From NCBI GenBank assembly GCA_018816105.1, contig JAHIWE010000051.1:1-42305 (forward strand): a DNA stretch of 42,305 nt, given 5' to 3'. A program made the translations under genes and the position numbers. Below, one piece after another: positions 16,359-26,454 of this stretch. The notes under the pieces were generated by a model. The model worked only from the letters and a program-made list of their open reading frames with translations, did not search any database and was not told the DNA's origin. The stretch's first letter is position 1; each line of letters opens with the position of its first letter. Source of the DNA: a bacterium. Its GTDB lineage: Bacteria > Campylobacterota > Campylobacteria > Campylobacterales > Arcobacteraceae.

Positions 16359-18168
16359 AGAAATAATAAGAAATCCCTACCTTTACTTTTTCATCATTTT
16401 GCTTATACAAATCGTCATTTATATATTTTAAAGTCAAAGAAGCATTTGCATCTAATTTATAAGTTGAAAACAGTTCAAATTGATTATTTTCTAATCCTTT
16501 ATTATATTTATCATAAGAGTACTCAAGACCTAATTTTATATTATCAAATCTATTTGTTACAAATCCCAAAGATGAACCCAAAGAAAATAACTGATCACTT
16601 TGTTTATAATAAACATTAGAGCCAAACATCAAATAAATAAAATCTTTTGAAGTACCATAAGAAATTCCTGCTTCTGGTTTTATTTTAAAATAATCACTTT
16701 GATCTTTAAAATGCTCATAAGCCAAGTCAATTCCCCAAGAAATTGGTTTAAAAAACATATCTCTTGGAGCTAATGATTTTATTTTTAGTATTGTAAATCT
16801 ATCTAGTTTGATATTTTCATCTTTTTGTTTTTTTAAATTCAAATCAAAAAAGTTAATATAAGCACCTTGTAAATATCCATCACTAATATCATAAATATCG
16901 TTGTAAACAGGCTTCAAAGATAATTCAAAAGAATCAGATGAATCATAATAAAAAGATATTCTTGCAGAATCATGAGAATCAAGAGGATTAATTGGAGCTT
17001 TTATTTCATAATCTGAAACTACACTATAAGTACTTCTTTGTTTTAAAAGTTCTAAATATTTTTTAATATACTCTTTTTTTTCTATTTTATTATTTGCTCT
17101 TTGATACTGTAAATATGAGATTTTAAAATCCAAATATGAGATTTTATCATCTACACTTAGATTTTCATTTAGATTTTTATTTTCATTTACAAAAGATTCT
17201 AAAAACTCTTTATTTTCAATTTTATCTTCTAAAATATGTTTCATTTTTTTCATACTAGAATGTCTATATTTAGACTCTTTTATAAGATTATATGGCTTTA
17301 AAATTTTTATAGAATCAAGTGGCACTGTTTTAAAAGTAAACTTACTTACTAAATCCAAATCATCTCTTGCAATTTCCAGCAACCATAAAATATTGTAAGA
17401 ACAGTTCTCTTTAAAGAAATAATAATCAGAATAAGAGTCTTTTAATTCAAAAGTGTGTAAAACTAATCTATTTACTTCTTCTTCATTTAAATCTAAATCA
17501 TACTCCCAAATATCACGTTGTTCAAGATTGTTATACTCTTTAATTTTTTCATAATATGGTAAAATTGAGTATCTACCTTCATACTCTCCAAACAAACCTT
17601 TATAAGCAAAAATTAATCCATTAGTATCATTTGTTTTTGCAGCATAATTTATAGCATTTGATATTAAAGCTGTATCATTTGATGAAGAAACTCGCAAAAA
17701 AGTATGTCCATACATTGATGCAGGTGAATTAATATGCGCCGTTGGAAAAACCATAGTTACATATTTAGCATCTATTAAAGATAGATATTCATTTAGTTCA
17801 GAGCATTCATAGTTTATTATTTTGTTTTCAAGTGTGGGAATATTTTGTTTTAACCACTTAACTCTTAGTGGAAATCTACACAAAACATTGTTTTGCCCTT
17901 TTTGTAAAGAGTCTATAGTTTCAAATAATTCTTTTTTTAAATTTGTTTTACCCTCTTTTGAGATAAAAAAATTATCTGAATCTATTTCACTACTTCCATC
18001 TCTATAGTGTAGTAGTTTTGCCCAATAAGGATTTTCATAAAGTTTGTTTTGTTCAACATATAAAGAGATATCACTAGAAGAATAACACGAGCTTGAAAAT
18101 AGAAAAGCAAGTAATAAATACTTGCTTTTTCTATTAAAGAAATTACATATATTTAGCAATTGAATCAA
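16357..18168 (-). CDS. DUF4105 (Lnb N-terminal-like) protein with C-terminal outer-membrane barrel
   Basis: The protein has 603 residues. A signal peptide (LLLAFLFSSS) precedes a DUF4105 domain (about 90-290), a family now linked to the periplasmic part of the Bacteroides lipoprotein N-acyltransferase Lnb. Likely active-site residues are H155 (SMYGHTFLRV) and C256 (FFKENCSYNI), a Cys-His pair of papain-like type. From about 390 the sequence alternates beta strands and ends in ISYYF with a terminal Phe, typical of outer-membrane barrels. The start is uncertain: no ATG fits, and a TTG at 18168 (or 18159) overlaps the DUF3015 stop, with no clear ribosome site. Its pairing with DUF3015 and convergence with lnt suggest an envelope role. 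The reaction is not known. Confidence 0.75.
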   Translation of the reverse strand: MIQLLNICNFFNRKSKYLLLAFLFSSSCYSSSDISLYVEQNKLYENPYWAKLLHYRDGSSEIDSDNFFISKEGKTNLKKELFETIDSLQKGQNNVLCRFPLRVKWLKQNIPTLENKIINYECSELNEYLSLIDAKYVTMVFPTAHINSPASMYGHTFLRVSSSNDTALISNAINYAAKTNDTNGLIFAYKGLFGEYEGRYSILPYYEKIKEYNNLEQRDIWEYDLDLNEEEVNRLVLHTFELKDSYSDYYFFKENCSYNILWLLEIARDDLDLVSKFTFKTVPLDSIKILKPYNLIKESKYRHSSMKKMKHILEDKIENKEFLESFVNENKNLNENLSVDDKISYLDFKISYLQYQRANNKIEKKEYIKKYLELLKQRSTYSVVSDYEIKAPINPLDSHDSARISFYYDSSDSFELSLKPVYNDIYDISDGYLQGAYINFFDLNLKKQKDENIKLDRFTILKIKSLAPRDMFFKPISWGIDLAYEHFKDQSDYFKIKPEAGISYGTSKDFIYLMFGSNVYYKQSDQLFSLGSSLGFVTNRFDNIKLGLEYSYDKYNKGLENNQFELFSTYKLDANASLTLKYINDDLYKQNDEKVKVGISYYF

Positions 18169-18580
18169 TAACAGCAGCTGAAGTTACATTTTCATTTGAA
18201 TAAATATTTGTGAAATTTGATTGTAGTTTTGCAGAAAATGCTTCATTATTTTCAACATTCATTAATTTTGCAACAGTTGATAAAGTTTCACCCTTACCTG
18301 CTGAAATATCTAATGCTAATTCATCCATATTTTCTTCAACAAATTTATTTAATTTATCATTTGAAACAAAATCACTTGGTTTATTACAATTTGATGTTCC
18401 ACTTGTAATTCCAAAAGTTTGATTTCCTGAAGTTCCATTTGTAGTTGCAGCTAATGCTTGTAATACAGAAGAACTTTGATCCTTAATAATTAGTGAACCT
18501 AGTCCACAACCTGTATTCTCATTTGCGTAAACAGCAGTTGTTAATCCAATTGCAGCTATTAAACTTATAATTTTTTTCAT
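18143..18580 (-). CDS. DUF3015 family periplasmic protein
   Basis: The protein has 145 residues with a clear signal peptide (MKKIISLIAAIGLTTAVYA, cleavage before NENTG). The mature part begins with TGCGLGS and later SNCNKPSDFV, so two Cys could form a disulfide; the C-terminal half is helical. It matches DUF3015 as I know it, whose function is unknown. The ATG follows a strong AAGGAGAC site. Its 3' end overlaps the DUF4105 gene by about 26 bp, so the two are coupled, and the pair is seen together in other Proteobacteria as far as I recall. Confidence 0.8.
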   Translation of the reverse strand: MKKIISLIAAIGLTTAVYANENTGCGLGSLIIKDQSSSVLQALAATTNGTSGNQTFGITSGTSNCNKPSDFVSNDKLNKFVEENMDELALDISAGKGETLSTVAKLMNVENNEAFSAKLQSNFTNIYSNENVTSAAVIDSIAKYM

Positions 18581-18598
18581 ATTGTCTCCTTGAAAGTT

Positions 18599-18613
18599 TA
18601 ATAGATTCTATTA
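18599..18613. promoter_or_regulatory. 15-bp palindrome in the DUF3015 leader region
   Basis: TAATAGATTCTATTA is a perfect palindrome (7-bp arms around one base) about 20 bp upstream of the DUF3015 ATG, in the short gap after cca. It could be an operator for the DUF3015-DUF4105 pair or a hairpin in the cca 3' end. Confidence 0.3.
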
Positions 18614-18650
18614 CTTTTAATTTAAATAAACCCTTAAAATAATAATAATT

Positions 18651-20048
18651 TTAGTATTTTTCAATTATTTTTTTTATAATTATCTCTTTTTGTAAATGTT
18701 CATCTAATTGTAAATCAAAAGCAAACTCTAAAATCTCTTTAAATTCCCTTGAAGGTTTATATCCCAGAGCTATTAAATCTCTTCCTAGAACCAAGGGTTG
18801 TATAGCTTTATTTTGAATATTTAACTCTTTTGCACTATTTAAAAGCCAAGAAGTTGCCTTTGGACATTTATCTTTATCTTTTATATCTCTTCCTAAACAA
18901 TCAGCTAAACAAACTAAGCATAAATCTTCAATATTTACTTTTAATGATAATCGTTTAATTGCTTTTAGTGAAGATTCCGCCAAATAGAGTTGAAAAGGAG
19001 CTAAGTGATTTTTTACCAATGAACAAACTATTTCAATTAATTTTTTTTCATTTGTTAATTTTGATAAAAAAGAGATAGTAGGTTCTATTCCTAAAGTTTC
19101 ATGTTTATGTGAGGTAATTTTCCCATTTATCTCTTTTGTACAAAATGGTTTTCCAAAATCGTGACAAAGAATTCCATAAAAAAGATACAAAATTCTATAT
19201 TCATCTTTTATATTATTATCATTTATAATTTTAGCCATTTCATCAAGAGTCATCATTGTGTGAATCCAAACATCTCCCTCAGGATGATATACTTCATCTT
19301 GAATACAGTTTATTAAAGCATTTAATTCTGGAAAATATTTTAAAACTCCAAGCTCTTTCATTAACTCAAATGCAATTGAGGGTTTCCGTGATTTTAAAAA
19401 GAGTTTCTTAAACTCTTCATAAACTCTCTCTTTTGGTAAATATTTCAATTCATCTTCTATAACTATTTTTTTACAAAGCTCTTTAGTTTTTTTTTCAATT
19501 TGAAAATCAAATCTAGAAGCAAAACCAACAGCTCTATAAACTCGTAAAGAGTCTTCCATAAAAGTATTATCATCTATATGTTTTATTATTTTATTTTTTA
19601 AATCACTTAGTCCGTTAAAGGGGTCAAGGAACTCTTTTTTTGAAAAATCATATCCTATTGCATTTATTGTAAAATCTCTTCTTATAGCTGCTTCTTTAAA
19701 GCTTAAATTAGCATTTGTTATAACTTCAAAGTCTTGGTGAGTATTTCCTACTTTTTTTTCAATTCGAGGAAGTGCAAAATCAAAATCATATTCATCAACC
19801 CTTAGAGTTAAAACACCAAATGATTTTCCAACTAATTTAACAGAGCCATATTTTTGTAGTATTTTTTTAATAGTATCAAAGCAGTCTATTCCAAAGATTT
19901 CAACATCATAATCTTTTACAGGAATATTTAAAAAGTGATCACGAACACAACCACCTACAAGAATAGGTCTTACTCCTATTTCTTGTAAGCTTTTTAAAAT
20001 ATCTTCTAATATTTTAGGAATATTAAATTTTATTGTAGTGGTGAACAT
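18651..20048 (-). CDS. cca: CCA-adding / poly(A) polymerase family tRNA nucleotidyltransferase with HD domain
   Basis: The protein has 465 residues from the ATG at 20048; an ATG at 20084 is also in frame but would overlap mscS by 62 bp, and family homology begins soon after the chosen start. The class II nucleotidyltransferase head carries GGCVRD (32-37) and D46-x-D48. The RRDFTINAIGYD and RVYRAVGFASRF motifs follow, then an HD phosphohydrolase region (CHDFGKPFCT, HKHETLGIEP). It completes or repairs the 3' CCA of tRNAs; the HD domain gives phosphatase/phosphodiesterase activity in bifunctional forms. It is the last gene of the aroK-to-cca operon. Confidence 0.87.
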   Translation of the reverse strand: MFTTTIKFNIPKILEDILKSLQEIGVRPILVGGCVRDHFLNIPVKDYDVEIFGIDCFDTIKKILQKYGSVKLVGKSFGVLTLRVDEYDFDFALPRIEKKVGNTHQDFEVITNANLSFKEAAIRRDFTINAIGYDFSKKEFLDPFNGLSDLKNKIIKHIDDNTFMEDSLRVYRAVGFASRFDFQIEKKTKELCKKIVIEDELKYLPKERVYEEFKKLFLKSRKPSIAFELMKELGVLKYFPELNALINCIQDEVYHPEGDVWIHTMMTLDEMAKIINDNNIKDEYRILYLFYGILCHDFGKPFCTKEINGKITSHKHETLGIEPTISFLSKLTNEKKLIEIVCSLVKNHLAPFQLYLAESSLKAIKRLSLKVNIEDLCLVCLADCLGRDIKDKDKCPKATSWLLNSAKELNIQNKAIQPLVLGRDLIALGYKPSREFKEILEFAFDLQLDEHLQKEIIIKKIIEKY

Positions 20049-20883
20049 CTTGTTGTGGGAATGGGATAGAGATACCTTCCTCATCAAATCTTAGTTTTAT
20101 TGTTTCTGTTAATGCAAATTTTACATCCCAATAATCAGGAGTTTTAACCCAAGCTCTCACCACAAAGTTTACAGATGAATCAGCTAATTCAGAAACTGCT
20201 ATTGTAATTCCTTTGTCTATTAAAACTTTTTCATGTGAAGATATAATATCATTTAAAACTTCTTTAGTTTTTTTAATATCATCTTCATATCCAATACCAA
20301 CAACCAAATCAACTCTTCTTGTATCATGGGCATTTATATTAATAATAGAACCACTTGTAATTGCACCATTTGGAATAATGATTTTTTGATTATCAGGTGT
20401 TGTAAATATAGAGTTGAAAATTCCAACTTCACTTACACTTCCTGTAACTCCAGCAGCTGTCACCACATCACCTACTTTAAATGGTTTAAACATAATAATC
20501 ATAACACCTGAAGCAAAGTTTCCTAAAGAGTCTTTTAAAGCTAAACCAATAGCTAAACCAGCAGCTCCAAGTATTGCTAAAAATGAAGTTGTTTCAACTC
20601 CTAATTTTCCTAAAGATGTAAGTAAAACTACTATCATTAAAGCGTAATAAACGATATTTTCTAAAAATTTGATTAGAGTTTCATCCATACCTTTTATTTT
20701 TCTTAAAACTTTTCCTAATAATCCTACGATTTTATTTACAATCCATTTTCCAATAACAAAAATTAATAATGCCATTAATAATGAAAAAGCATATCCACCT
20801 AATATCTCAACAATATTATCAGGTATATATGATGTTATATCTTTTGTTAAAACTTCTATATTTTTTTCTAAATCTTTTTCCAA
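20023..20883 (-). CDS. mscS: Small-conductance mechanosensitive channel MscS
   Basis: The protein has 286 residues. Two to three N-terminal helices lead to the pore helix, with the Gly/Ala pattern LGAAGLAIGLALKDSLGNFA. The MscS beta domain (VGDVVTAAGVTGSVSEVGIF, DNQKIIIPNGAI) and the C-terminal cage follow. It opens on membrane tension to release solutes during osmotic downshift. The start is a TTG at 20883 with AAGGAGA five bases upstream; no ATG fits. It lies 9 bp after proS and overlaps the cca start. Confidence 0.92.
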   Translation of the reverse strand: MEKDLEKNIEVLTKDITSYIPDNIVEILGGYAFSLLMALLIFVIGKWIVNKIVGLLGKVLRKIKGMDETLIKFLENIVYYALMIVVLLTSLGKLGVETTSFLAILGAAGLAIGLALKDSLGNFASGVMIIMFKPFKVGDVVTAAGVTGSVSEVGIFNSIFTTPDNQKIIIPNGAITSGSIININAHDTRRVDLVVGIGYEDDIKKTKEVLNDIISSHEKVLIDKGITIAVSELADSSVNFVVRAWVKTPDYWDVKFALTETIKLRFDEEGISIPFPQQDVHHYNKI

Positions 20884-20892
20884 AAAATCTCC

Positions 20893-22599
20893 TTATTTAA
20901 TTAATTCTATTATTTTTGCTGTTATATCTTTAACTTTTACATCAGTTTTTTCTAATGTTTTTCTATCTACAATTTCTACAAAACCATCAGCTAGTTTTTT
21001 TCCAATAACAACAGCATAAGGGAATCCAATAAGTTCAAAATCACTCATTTTAAATCCAAATCTTGCATTAATTCTATCATCTAAAATCACTTCAACACCA
21101 GCTGCTTTTAGTTCATTATAAATAGTATCTCCAACAGCTGCTTCTTCCTCTTTTTTAGAGTTTGAAACAATAATATCTACCATAAAAGGAGCAGTAGCTT
21201 TTGTCCAAAGGCAACCTTTTTCATCGTGATTTTGCTCAATTACAGCAGCCACTAATCTTGAAACTCCAATTCCATAACAACCCATTACAAAAGGCTGAGC
21301 TTTACCATTTGAATCTAAGAAGTTTGCATTCATAGCTTTTGAGTATTTTGTTCCTAATTGGAAAATATGACCAGCTTCAATTCCTTTTGTATATGATAGT
21401 TTACCATTACAATTAGGACAAGAATCACCCTCTTGAACAGCAATTAAATCAGCATAATTTAAGTTCTCAATAGAAGATAAATCTACACCTTTTAAGTGAT
21501 AATTTTCTTCATTTGCTCCACAAACAAGATTATTTTCACCCTCAAGTTCTTTATCAACTACCACTAAAACATCTTTTGGTAAATCAATAATTCCACAATA
21601 ACCAGCAACTAAACCAGCATTTATAATATCATCTTCAAGTGCATCATCTAATTCTAAAGCATTTACAGCATTACAAGCTTTTGTTTCTTCTAATTCATCA
21701 CATCCTCTTACAAAGAAAACAACTATTTGTGTTTTATCTTCAAAAACAGCTCTTTTGATAACGGCTTTCATTGAATAATATGAATCTGCATTTAAAAAAG
21801 TACTAACTTCATCTATTGTTTTACAATTTGGAGTTTCTATTTTTTCAATAGCAATAGTTTCTAATTTTTCTTTTTTTAAAGGTGTTCTACTTGCAGCTTC
21901 AATATTAGCTCCATAATCACAAGAATCACAAATAACAATAGTATCTTCTCCACTATCAGCAATTACGTGAAACTCTTTAGATCCACTTCCCCCAATTGCT
22001 CCTGAATCTGCTGCTACTACTCTAAATTCTAATCCTAGTTTTGTATAAACTTTTTTATAAGTTTCTTCCATTAGATTAAATTCTCTTACTAAATCTTCAG
22101 CAGATGAGTGAAAAGAGTAAGCATCTTTCATTAAAAATTCTCTTCCTCTCATTAAACCAAATCGAGGTCTTGCTTCATCTCTGAATTTTGTATAGATTTG
22201 ATATAAATTTACAGGTAAATCTTTATATGAAGTAATTCTATTTTTTACCATATTTACAACAGCTTCTTCATTTGTAGGAGATAAAACATAATCAGAGTTT
22301 TTTCTATCTTTAAATCTTAAAAGCTCAGATCCCATAGTAGATGCACGTCCAGATTCTTCCCAAAGAGCAAGAGGTGTAACAAAACCAAATTGAACTTCGT
22401 TTGCTCCACTATTATCCATTTCTTCTTTTACAATAGCTCTAATTTTATCTAAAACAATTTTTCCCAAAGGCATATAATCATAAATACCAGCACCCGTTTG
22501 AGAGATAAATCCAGCTCTTATTAAAAACTGATGAGATGGTAATGTAGCATCGTTTGGTGTTTCTTTTGTTGTTGGGATAAATAGTTTACTAAATTTCAT
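20893..22599 (-). CDS. proS: Prolyl-tRNA synthetase
   Basis: The protein has 568 residues, the bacterial type. Class II motifs are visible: [24 protein letters not shown] (motif 2 region, about 140-163) and [13 protein letters not shown] (motif 3). An insertion domain between them (about 225-405) matches the editing domain that clears Ala-tRNA-Pro. Two CxxC pairs (CDSC, CPNC) may bind zinc. The ATG is preceded by AGGAAAAA. It lies between hemA and mscS; proS next to hemA is also the H. pylori order (HP0238-HP0239) as I recall. Confidence 0.96.
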   Translation of the reverse strand: MKFSKLFIPTTKETPNDATLPSHQFLIRAGFISQTGAGIYDYMPLGKIVLDKIRAIVKEEMDNSGANEVQFGFVTPLALWEESGRASTMGSELLRFKDRKNSDYVLSPTNEEAVVNMVKNRITSYKDLPVNLYQIYTKFRDEARPRFGLMRGREFLMKDAYSFHSSAEDLVREFNLMEETYKKVYTKLGLEFRVVAADSGAIGGSGSKEFHVIADSGEDTIVICDSCDYGANIEAASRTPLKKEKLETIAIEKIETPNCKTIDEVSTFLNADSYYSMKAVIKRAVFEDKTQIVVFFVRGCDELEETKACNAVNALELDDALEDDIINAGLVAGYCGIIDLPKDVLVVVDKELEGENNLVCGANEENYHLKGVDLSSIENLNYADLIAVQEGDSCPNCNGKLSYTKGIEAGHIFQLGTKYSKAMNANFLDSNGKAQPFVMGCYGIGVSRLVAAVIEQNHDEKGCLWTKATAPFMVDIIVSNSKKEEEAAVGDTIYNELKAAGVEVILDDRINARFGFKMSDFELIGFPYAVVIGKKLADGFVEIVDRKTLEKTDVKVKDITAKIIELIK

Positions 22600-22615
22600 T
22601 TATTTTTTTCCTGTA

Positions 22616-23914
22616 TTAATTTTTTATTAAATGGTCACATTTATATTTAGATGATGTTGCAGAATCATTTGTTAATCCAAACATATTTTGAACAGCACCA
22701 ACTACAATATCGCACTCCATATTTTTTGAAATATCTTTTAATCGTCTTGATGGATTATGTAAATACTCAGTTATAACAGTTTGACAAAGTTTTCTAATAT
22801 TCTCTTCATCATCTGCTCTTATATAACCTTTTTTGATTGCTTTTTTTAACTTCTTGTCAATTATTGTTTCACCTTTTACATAAAGATGTTTTACAACTGG
22901 TTCAATTTCAAGTGATTTCAACCACTCAAAAAATTCTAAAGACATACGACTTACAATTCCATAGGCAGTTTTTGCCTGTTCTGCTCTTAAACTCATATTC
23001 TCATTTACTATATCTTGTAAATCATCAACAGAAAATATTTCTAAATTACTTAAAGAAATATCTTCATCTATATCTCTTGGAACTGCAATATCAAACCAAT
23101 ATCTATCAATACTAGCACTAGGTGCATTTTCTTTTGTAACAATAGGATAAGGAGCAGAAGTTGCTGTTATCATAACAGGAATTTTTGCAAGTAAATTTCT
23201 TAATTCACTATATGGTTCAACACTCACATGAACTTCAAAACTTGATGCTAAATTTTGTGCTTTTTTAATATCTCTACTTGTTAGAACAACATCAAAACCA
23301 GAAGAAATTAAATGCTTAATTGTAAGCTCGCTCATTTCTCCTGCGCCAATTACTAAAGCTTTTACACCTTTTGTATTTTTAATAATATCTTTTGCTTTTG
23401 CAACAGCTGTTGAAGCAACAGAAACAGAACCTGTTCCTAAAGATGTAGCATTTCTTACATTTGCAGCACATTTAAAAGCATAATGCATAACTCTTGTAAT
23501 ATTTGTTGAACAATAGTTTTTAGACTGTGAAAATCTAAAAGCATCTTTTAACTGTCCAACAATTTGAGTCTCCCCAATTACTAAAGAATCCAAAGCAGAA
23601 GCAACTGAAAAAAGATGATGCACAGCTCCATCATTATCATAAATATCTGCTCTTTCATATAATATATCAAAATCAACTCCAGAATAAGAAGCCAATTTTT
23701 CTATGATATTTCTTGCACTTATTTTGATATTTGAAGATCGTGTAATTATTTCAACCCTATTACAAGTTGAAAGTAAAACCACCTCTTTTGTATGTTCATT
23801 TTCTAAAATAACTCTAATAAACCTATCTTTATCTTCAACACTACCAAAAGCTAATTTTTCTCTCATTTTAATATCAATATTTTTGTGAGAAAAACTAATT
23901 ATTAAATAACTCAT
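22616..23914 (-). CDS. hemA: Glutamyl-tRNA reductase
   Basis: The protein has 432 residues. It catalyses NADPH-dependent reduction of Glu-tRNA to glutamate-1-semialdehyde, the first step of C5-pathway haem synthesis. The nucleophilic Cys is C51 in LSTCNRVEI; GETQIVGQLKDAF and the Rossmann motif GAGEMSEL are present, with a dimerisation helix at the C-terminus. The ATG follows the prenyl synthase stop directly (TAGATG), so the two are co-translated. Confidence 0.96.
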   Translation of the reverse strand: MSYLIISFSHKNIDIKMREKLAFGSVEDKDRFIRVILENEHTKEVVLLSTCNRVEIITRSSNIKISARNIIEKLASYSGVDFDILYERADIYDNDGAVHHLFSVASALDSLVIGETQIVGQLKDAFRFSQSKNYCSTNITRVMHYAFKCAANVRNATSLGTGSVSVASTAVAKAKDIIKNTKGVKALVIGAGEMSELTIKHLISSGFDVVLTSRDIKKAQNLASSFEVHVSVEPYSELRNLLAKIPVMITATSAPYPIVTKENAPSASIDRYWFDIAVPRDIDEDISLSNLEIFSVDDLQDIVNENMSLRAEQAKTAYGIVSRMSLEFFEWLKSLEIEPVVKHLYVKGETIIDKKLKKAIKKGYIRADDEENIRKLCQTVITEYLHNPSRRLKDISKNMECDIVVGAVQNMFGLTNDSATSSKYKCDHLIKN

Positions 23915-24817
23915 CTAAAATTCTCTTTCAATCATTGCCTTCATAATCATCACAAGTGTTTGACTATTTTCTTCATCTTCTACAGCTTTAATAGCTTCAT
24001 TACCTATTTGCTTAGCTTGTAAGATTGAGTCACTTAAAGCATTTGTTATAGACATTTGTTCTTTTATCCATAAGCTTTCTTCTTGTGTTAACTCTTTTTT
24101 ATATAAAGACTCTAATTTTGTTTTATTTTCTAATCTTTCGTGAAGTAATAAATAAGGAATTGTCACTTTTCCCTCTACAAAGTCAAGCATTGCTGGTTTT
24201 CCAAGAGTTGAGCTATCTTGTGTTATATCTAAAATATCATCAATCATTTGAAAAGCAAGCCCAAGATTTTTACCATATAAAGCATATTTTTCTTCATCGA
24301 GACATGCTAATATGGCAGCTGCTTTAGAAGCTGCTTCAATTAAAGATGCTGTTTTTTTGTAAATCATATCTAAGTATTTATCATAAGAGCTATTAAATGA
24401 ATTTGTTAAATCAACATCTAACATCTCTCCAATACTTAATAATGTAACTGCATTAGATATTGTATATGCAATTTTTTGATCCATAAAAGTCAATTGTGTA
24501 AATGCTTTAGAATATAAAATATCCCCAAACATAATTGCTGTTTTATTATCAAAAAGAGCATTTACAGAAGGTTGACCTCTTCTTGTATCTGATTCATCAA
24601 TAACATCATCATGTAAAAGTGATGCTGCATGAATCATTTCAACAACAGCACATAATTCAATACTCTGTTTAGAAACTCCTGCAATTTTAAGAATTAATTT
24701 ACTTCTTAACATCTTTCCATTTGCAAGTTTTTCTAAAAGCATTAAACTTTTTTCGTCATTACACTCTTTTACAAAATCTCTTATTTTATCTTTTACTTGT
24801 TGTAGCTCTTCCACCAA
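23915..24817 (-). CDS. ispB: Long-chain polyprenyl diphosphate synthase (IspB type)
   Basis: The protein has 300 residues. Both Asp-rich motifs are intact: DDVID (70-74) and DDILD (193-197). The residue five before the first motif is Ala65, small, which in this family allows long chains, so octaprenyl/hexaprenyl-type side chains for quinones are more likely than farnesyl. It may supply menaquinone. The start is non-ATG: TTG at 24817 directly followed by GTG at 24814, with AAGG upstream; either could be used. It sits between DUF2018 and hemA, the same order as HP0240 and HP0239 as I recall. Confidence 0.88.
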   Translation of the reverse strand: MVEELQQVKDKIRDFVKECNDEKSLMLLEKLANGKMLRSKLILKIAGVSKQSIELCAVVEMIHAASLLHDDVIDESDTRRGQPSVNALFDNKTAIMFGDILYSKAFTQLTFMDQKIAYTISNAVTLLSIGEMLDVDLTNSFNSSYDKYLDMIYKKTASLIEAASKAAAILACLDEEKYALYGKNLGLAFQMIDDILDITQDSSTLGKPAMLDFVEGKVTIPYLLLHERLENKTKLESLYKKELTQEESLWIKEQMSITNALSDSILQAKQIGNEAIKAVEDEENSQTLVMIMKAMIEREF

Positions 24818-24825
24818 AAATTACC

Positions 24826-25128
24826 TTATGAATCTAATCTTGAAATTATATCACCAGTAAATTCTACGTATAAACCTTTTTTCATAGCATTCACTTCAGC
24901 CATATTATCTAAAGTGTAGTCCTTAATGTATTGATTGATATCAAAGTCTTCATCTTTTCCTGCACAAATAATCATTTCTAATACTGCTAGTTTTTCTACG
25001 ATTTTGTCCATTTCTTCTTCAACTATATCTTTTGAAGCTTCTCTACTTACATCAAAAAATTTTGATTTTGGACTCCCCATAAAAATATCATCTTCATCTT
25101 CTGTAAACCAATCTTTAAACGATGCCAT
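24826..25128 (-). CDS. DUF2018 family protein (HP0242-like)
   Basis: The protein has 100 residues, acidic, all-helical in appearance, with no membrane segment or signal. It matches DUF2018, whose H. pylori member HP0242 is known structurally as an intertwined, knotted homodimer of unknown function. The position next to the prenyl synthase and hemA agrees with the H. pylori order. It starts at an ATG with AAGGAAAT upstream, 30 bp after hisD and 8 bp before the next gene. Confidence 0.82.
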   Translation of the reverse strand: MASFKDWFTEDEDDIFMGSPKSKFFDVSREASKDIVEEEMDKIVEKLAVLEMIICAGKDEDFDINQYIKDYTLDNMAEVNAMKKGLYVEFTGDIISRLDS

Positions 25129-25158
25129 CTATAATTTCCTTTTAATTCTTTTTATTAT

Positions 25159-26454
25159 TTATTTGTTTTCAAGTCTTACTCTAACAGCTTTTGCATGGGC
25201 TGTTAAACCTTCTGTATCTGCAAGTAATGCACATGCTTCACCAAGTTCATTTATAGCATTTTTTGAAAAATTAATTATTGAGCTTTTTTTCATAAAATTT
25301 TCTACATTTAATGGACTATAAAATTTAGCTGTACTTCCTGTTGGAAGTGTGTGATTTGGACCTGCAAGATAATCGCCAATTGGTTCAGGAGTATTTTCAC
25401 CTAAGAAAATTGCACCTGCGTGTTTAATATATGGTAATAATTCAAAAGCATTAGCTGTCATAACTTCTAAGTGTTCAGGAGCTATTTCATTCATAAGTTT
25501 TATCGCTTCTTCCATTGATGAAGCTACAATAATTGCACCTCTATTTTCAATTGAAGTTCTAGCAATAGTTTCTCTACTAAGTGTTTTTAAATATTTTTCA
25601 ACCTCATCACTTGTTTTTAAAGCAATCTCTTCAGAAGTTGTAATCATTATCGAACTAGCCATCTCATCATGTTCAGCTTGTGATAATAAATCAATTGCTA
25701 AATAGTGAGGCTTTGCTGTTTCATCTGCTAGTATTCCAATTTCACTTGGACCTGCAATCATATCTATGTTTACTTCACCAAAAACTAGTTTTTTAGCAGT
25801 CGCTACAAAAATATTTCCAGGACCTGTAATCACATCAACTTTCGAAATAGTTTGCGTTCCATAAGCCATTGCAGCAATTGCAGAAGCTCCTCCAACTTTA
25901 TAAGCTTTTTTAATTCCACACAAGTGACAAGCTGCAAGTAAAAGTTCATTTACTTCATTATCAGGAGTTGGAGTACATACAACTATTTCTTCAACACCAG
26001 CTACGATTGCAGGAATTGCATTCATTAAAAGTGAACTAGGATATGCAGCTTTCCCACCTGGAATATAAAGTCCTGCTCTATCAACAGCGCTAACTTTTTG
26101 ACCTAAAATAGTTCCATTTGATTCAAAGTCTAACCATGATTTTGGAAGTTGTTTTTCGTGGTAATTTTTGATTCTATCGTATGCTGTATGAAGTGCTGCT
26201 CTTAATTTTTCATCAATATTTTCATAAGCTTTTTTCATATCAGAAGGGTCAATCATTAAATCTTCATCTGATTTAACTTCCCATTTATCAAATTTTTCAA
26301 TATGTCTTTTTAAAGCTGTATTTCCCTCAACAACTATTTCATCAATGATATTCATAACAATTGATGAAACACCTTTAATATCACTTTTAGCTCTTGCTAA
26401 AATTCCATCAAACTCTTCTTTAAAATTTGTATCTTTTGTGTTTATAATCTTCAT
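25159..26454 (-). CDS. hisD: Histidinol dehydrogenase
   Basis: The protein has 431 residues, the usual length. Family motifs are present: the IPGGKAAYPSS region, ITGPGNIFVATAK, LLSQAEHDEMASS with the zinc/substrate Gln and His, APEHLEVM, and GPNHTLPTGS near the C-terminus. It performs the last two oxidations of histidine synthesis, L-histidinol to L-histidine, with NAD. The ATG follows the aroK stop with no gap. No other his gene is nearby, so histidine genes are dispersed. Confidence 0.96.
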   Translation of the reverse strand: MKIINTKDTNFKEEFDGILARAKSDIKGVSSIVMNIIDEIVVEGNTALKRHIEKFDKWEVKSDEDLMIDPSDMKKAYENIDEKLRAALHTAYDRIKNYHEKQLPKSWLDFESNGTILGQKVSAVDRAGLYIPGGKAAYPSSLLMNAIPAIVAGVEEIVVCTPTPDNEVNELLLAACHLCGIKKAYKVGGASAIAAMAYGTQTISKVDVITGPGNIFVATAKKLVFGEVNIDMIAGPSEIGILADETAKPHYLAIDLLSQAEHDEMASSIMITTSEEIALKTSDEVEKYLKTLSRETIARTSIENRGAIIVASSMEEAIKLMNEIAPEHLEVMTANAFELLPYIKHAGAIFLGENTPEPIGDYLAGPNHTLPTGSTAKFYSPLNVENFMKKSSIINFSKNAINELGEACALLADTEGLTAHAKAVRVRLENK

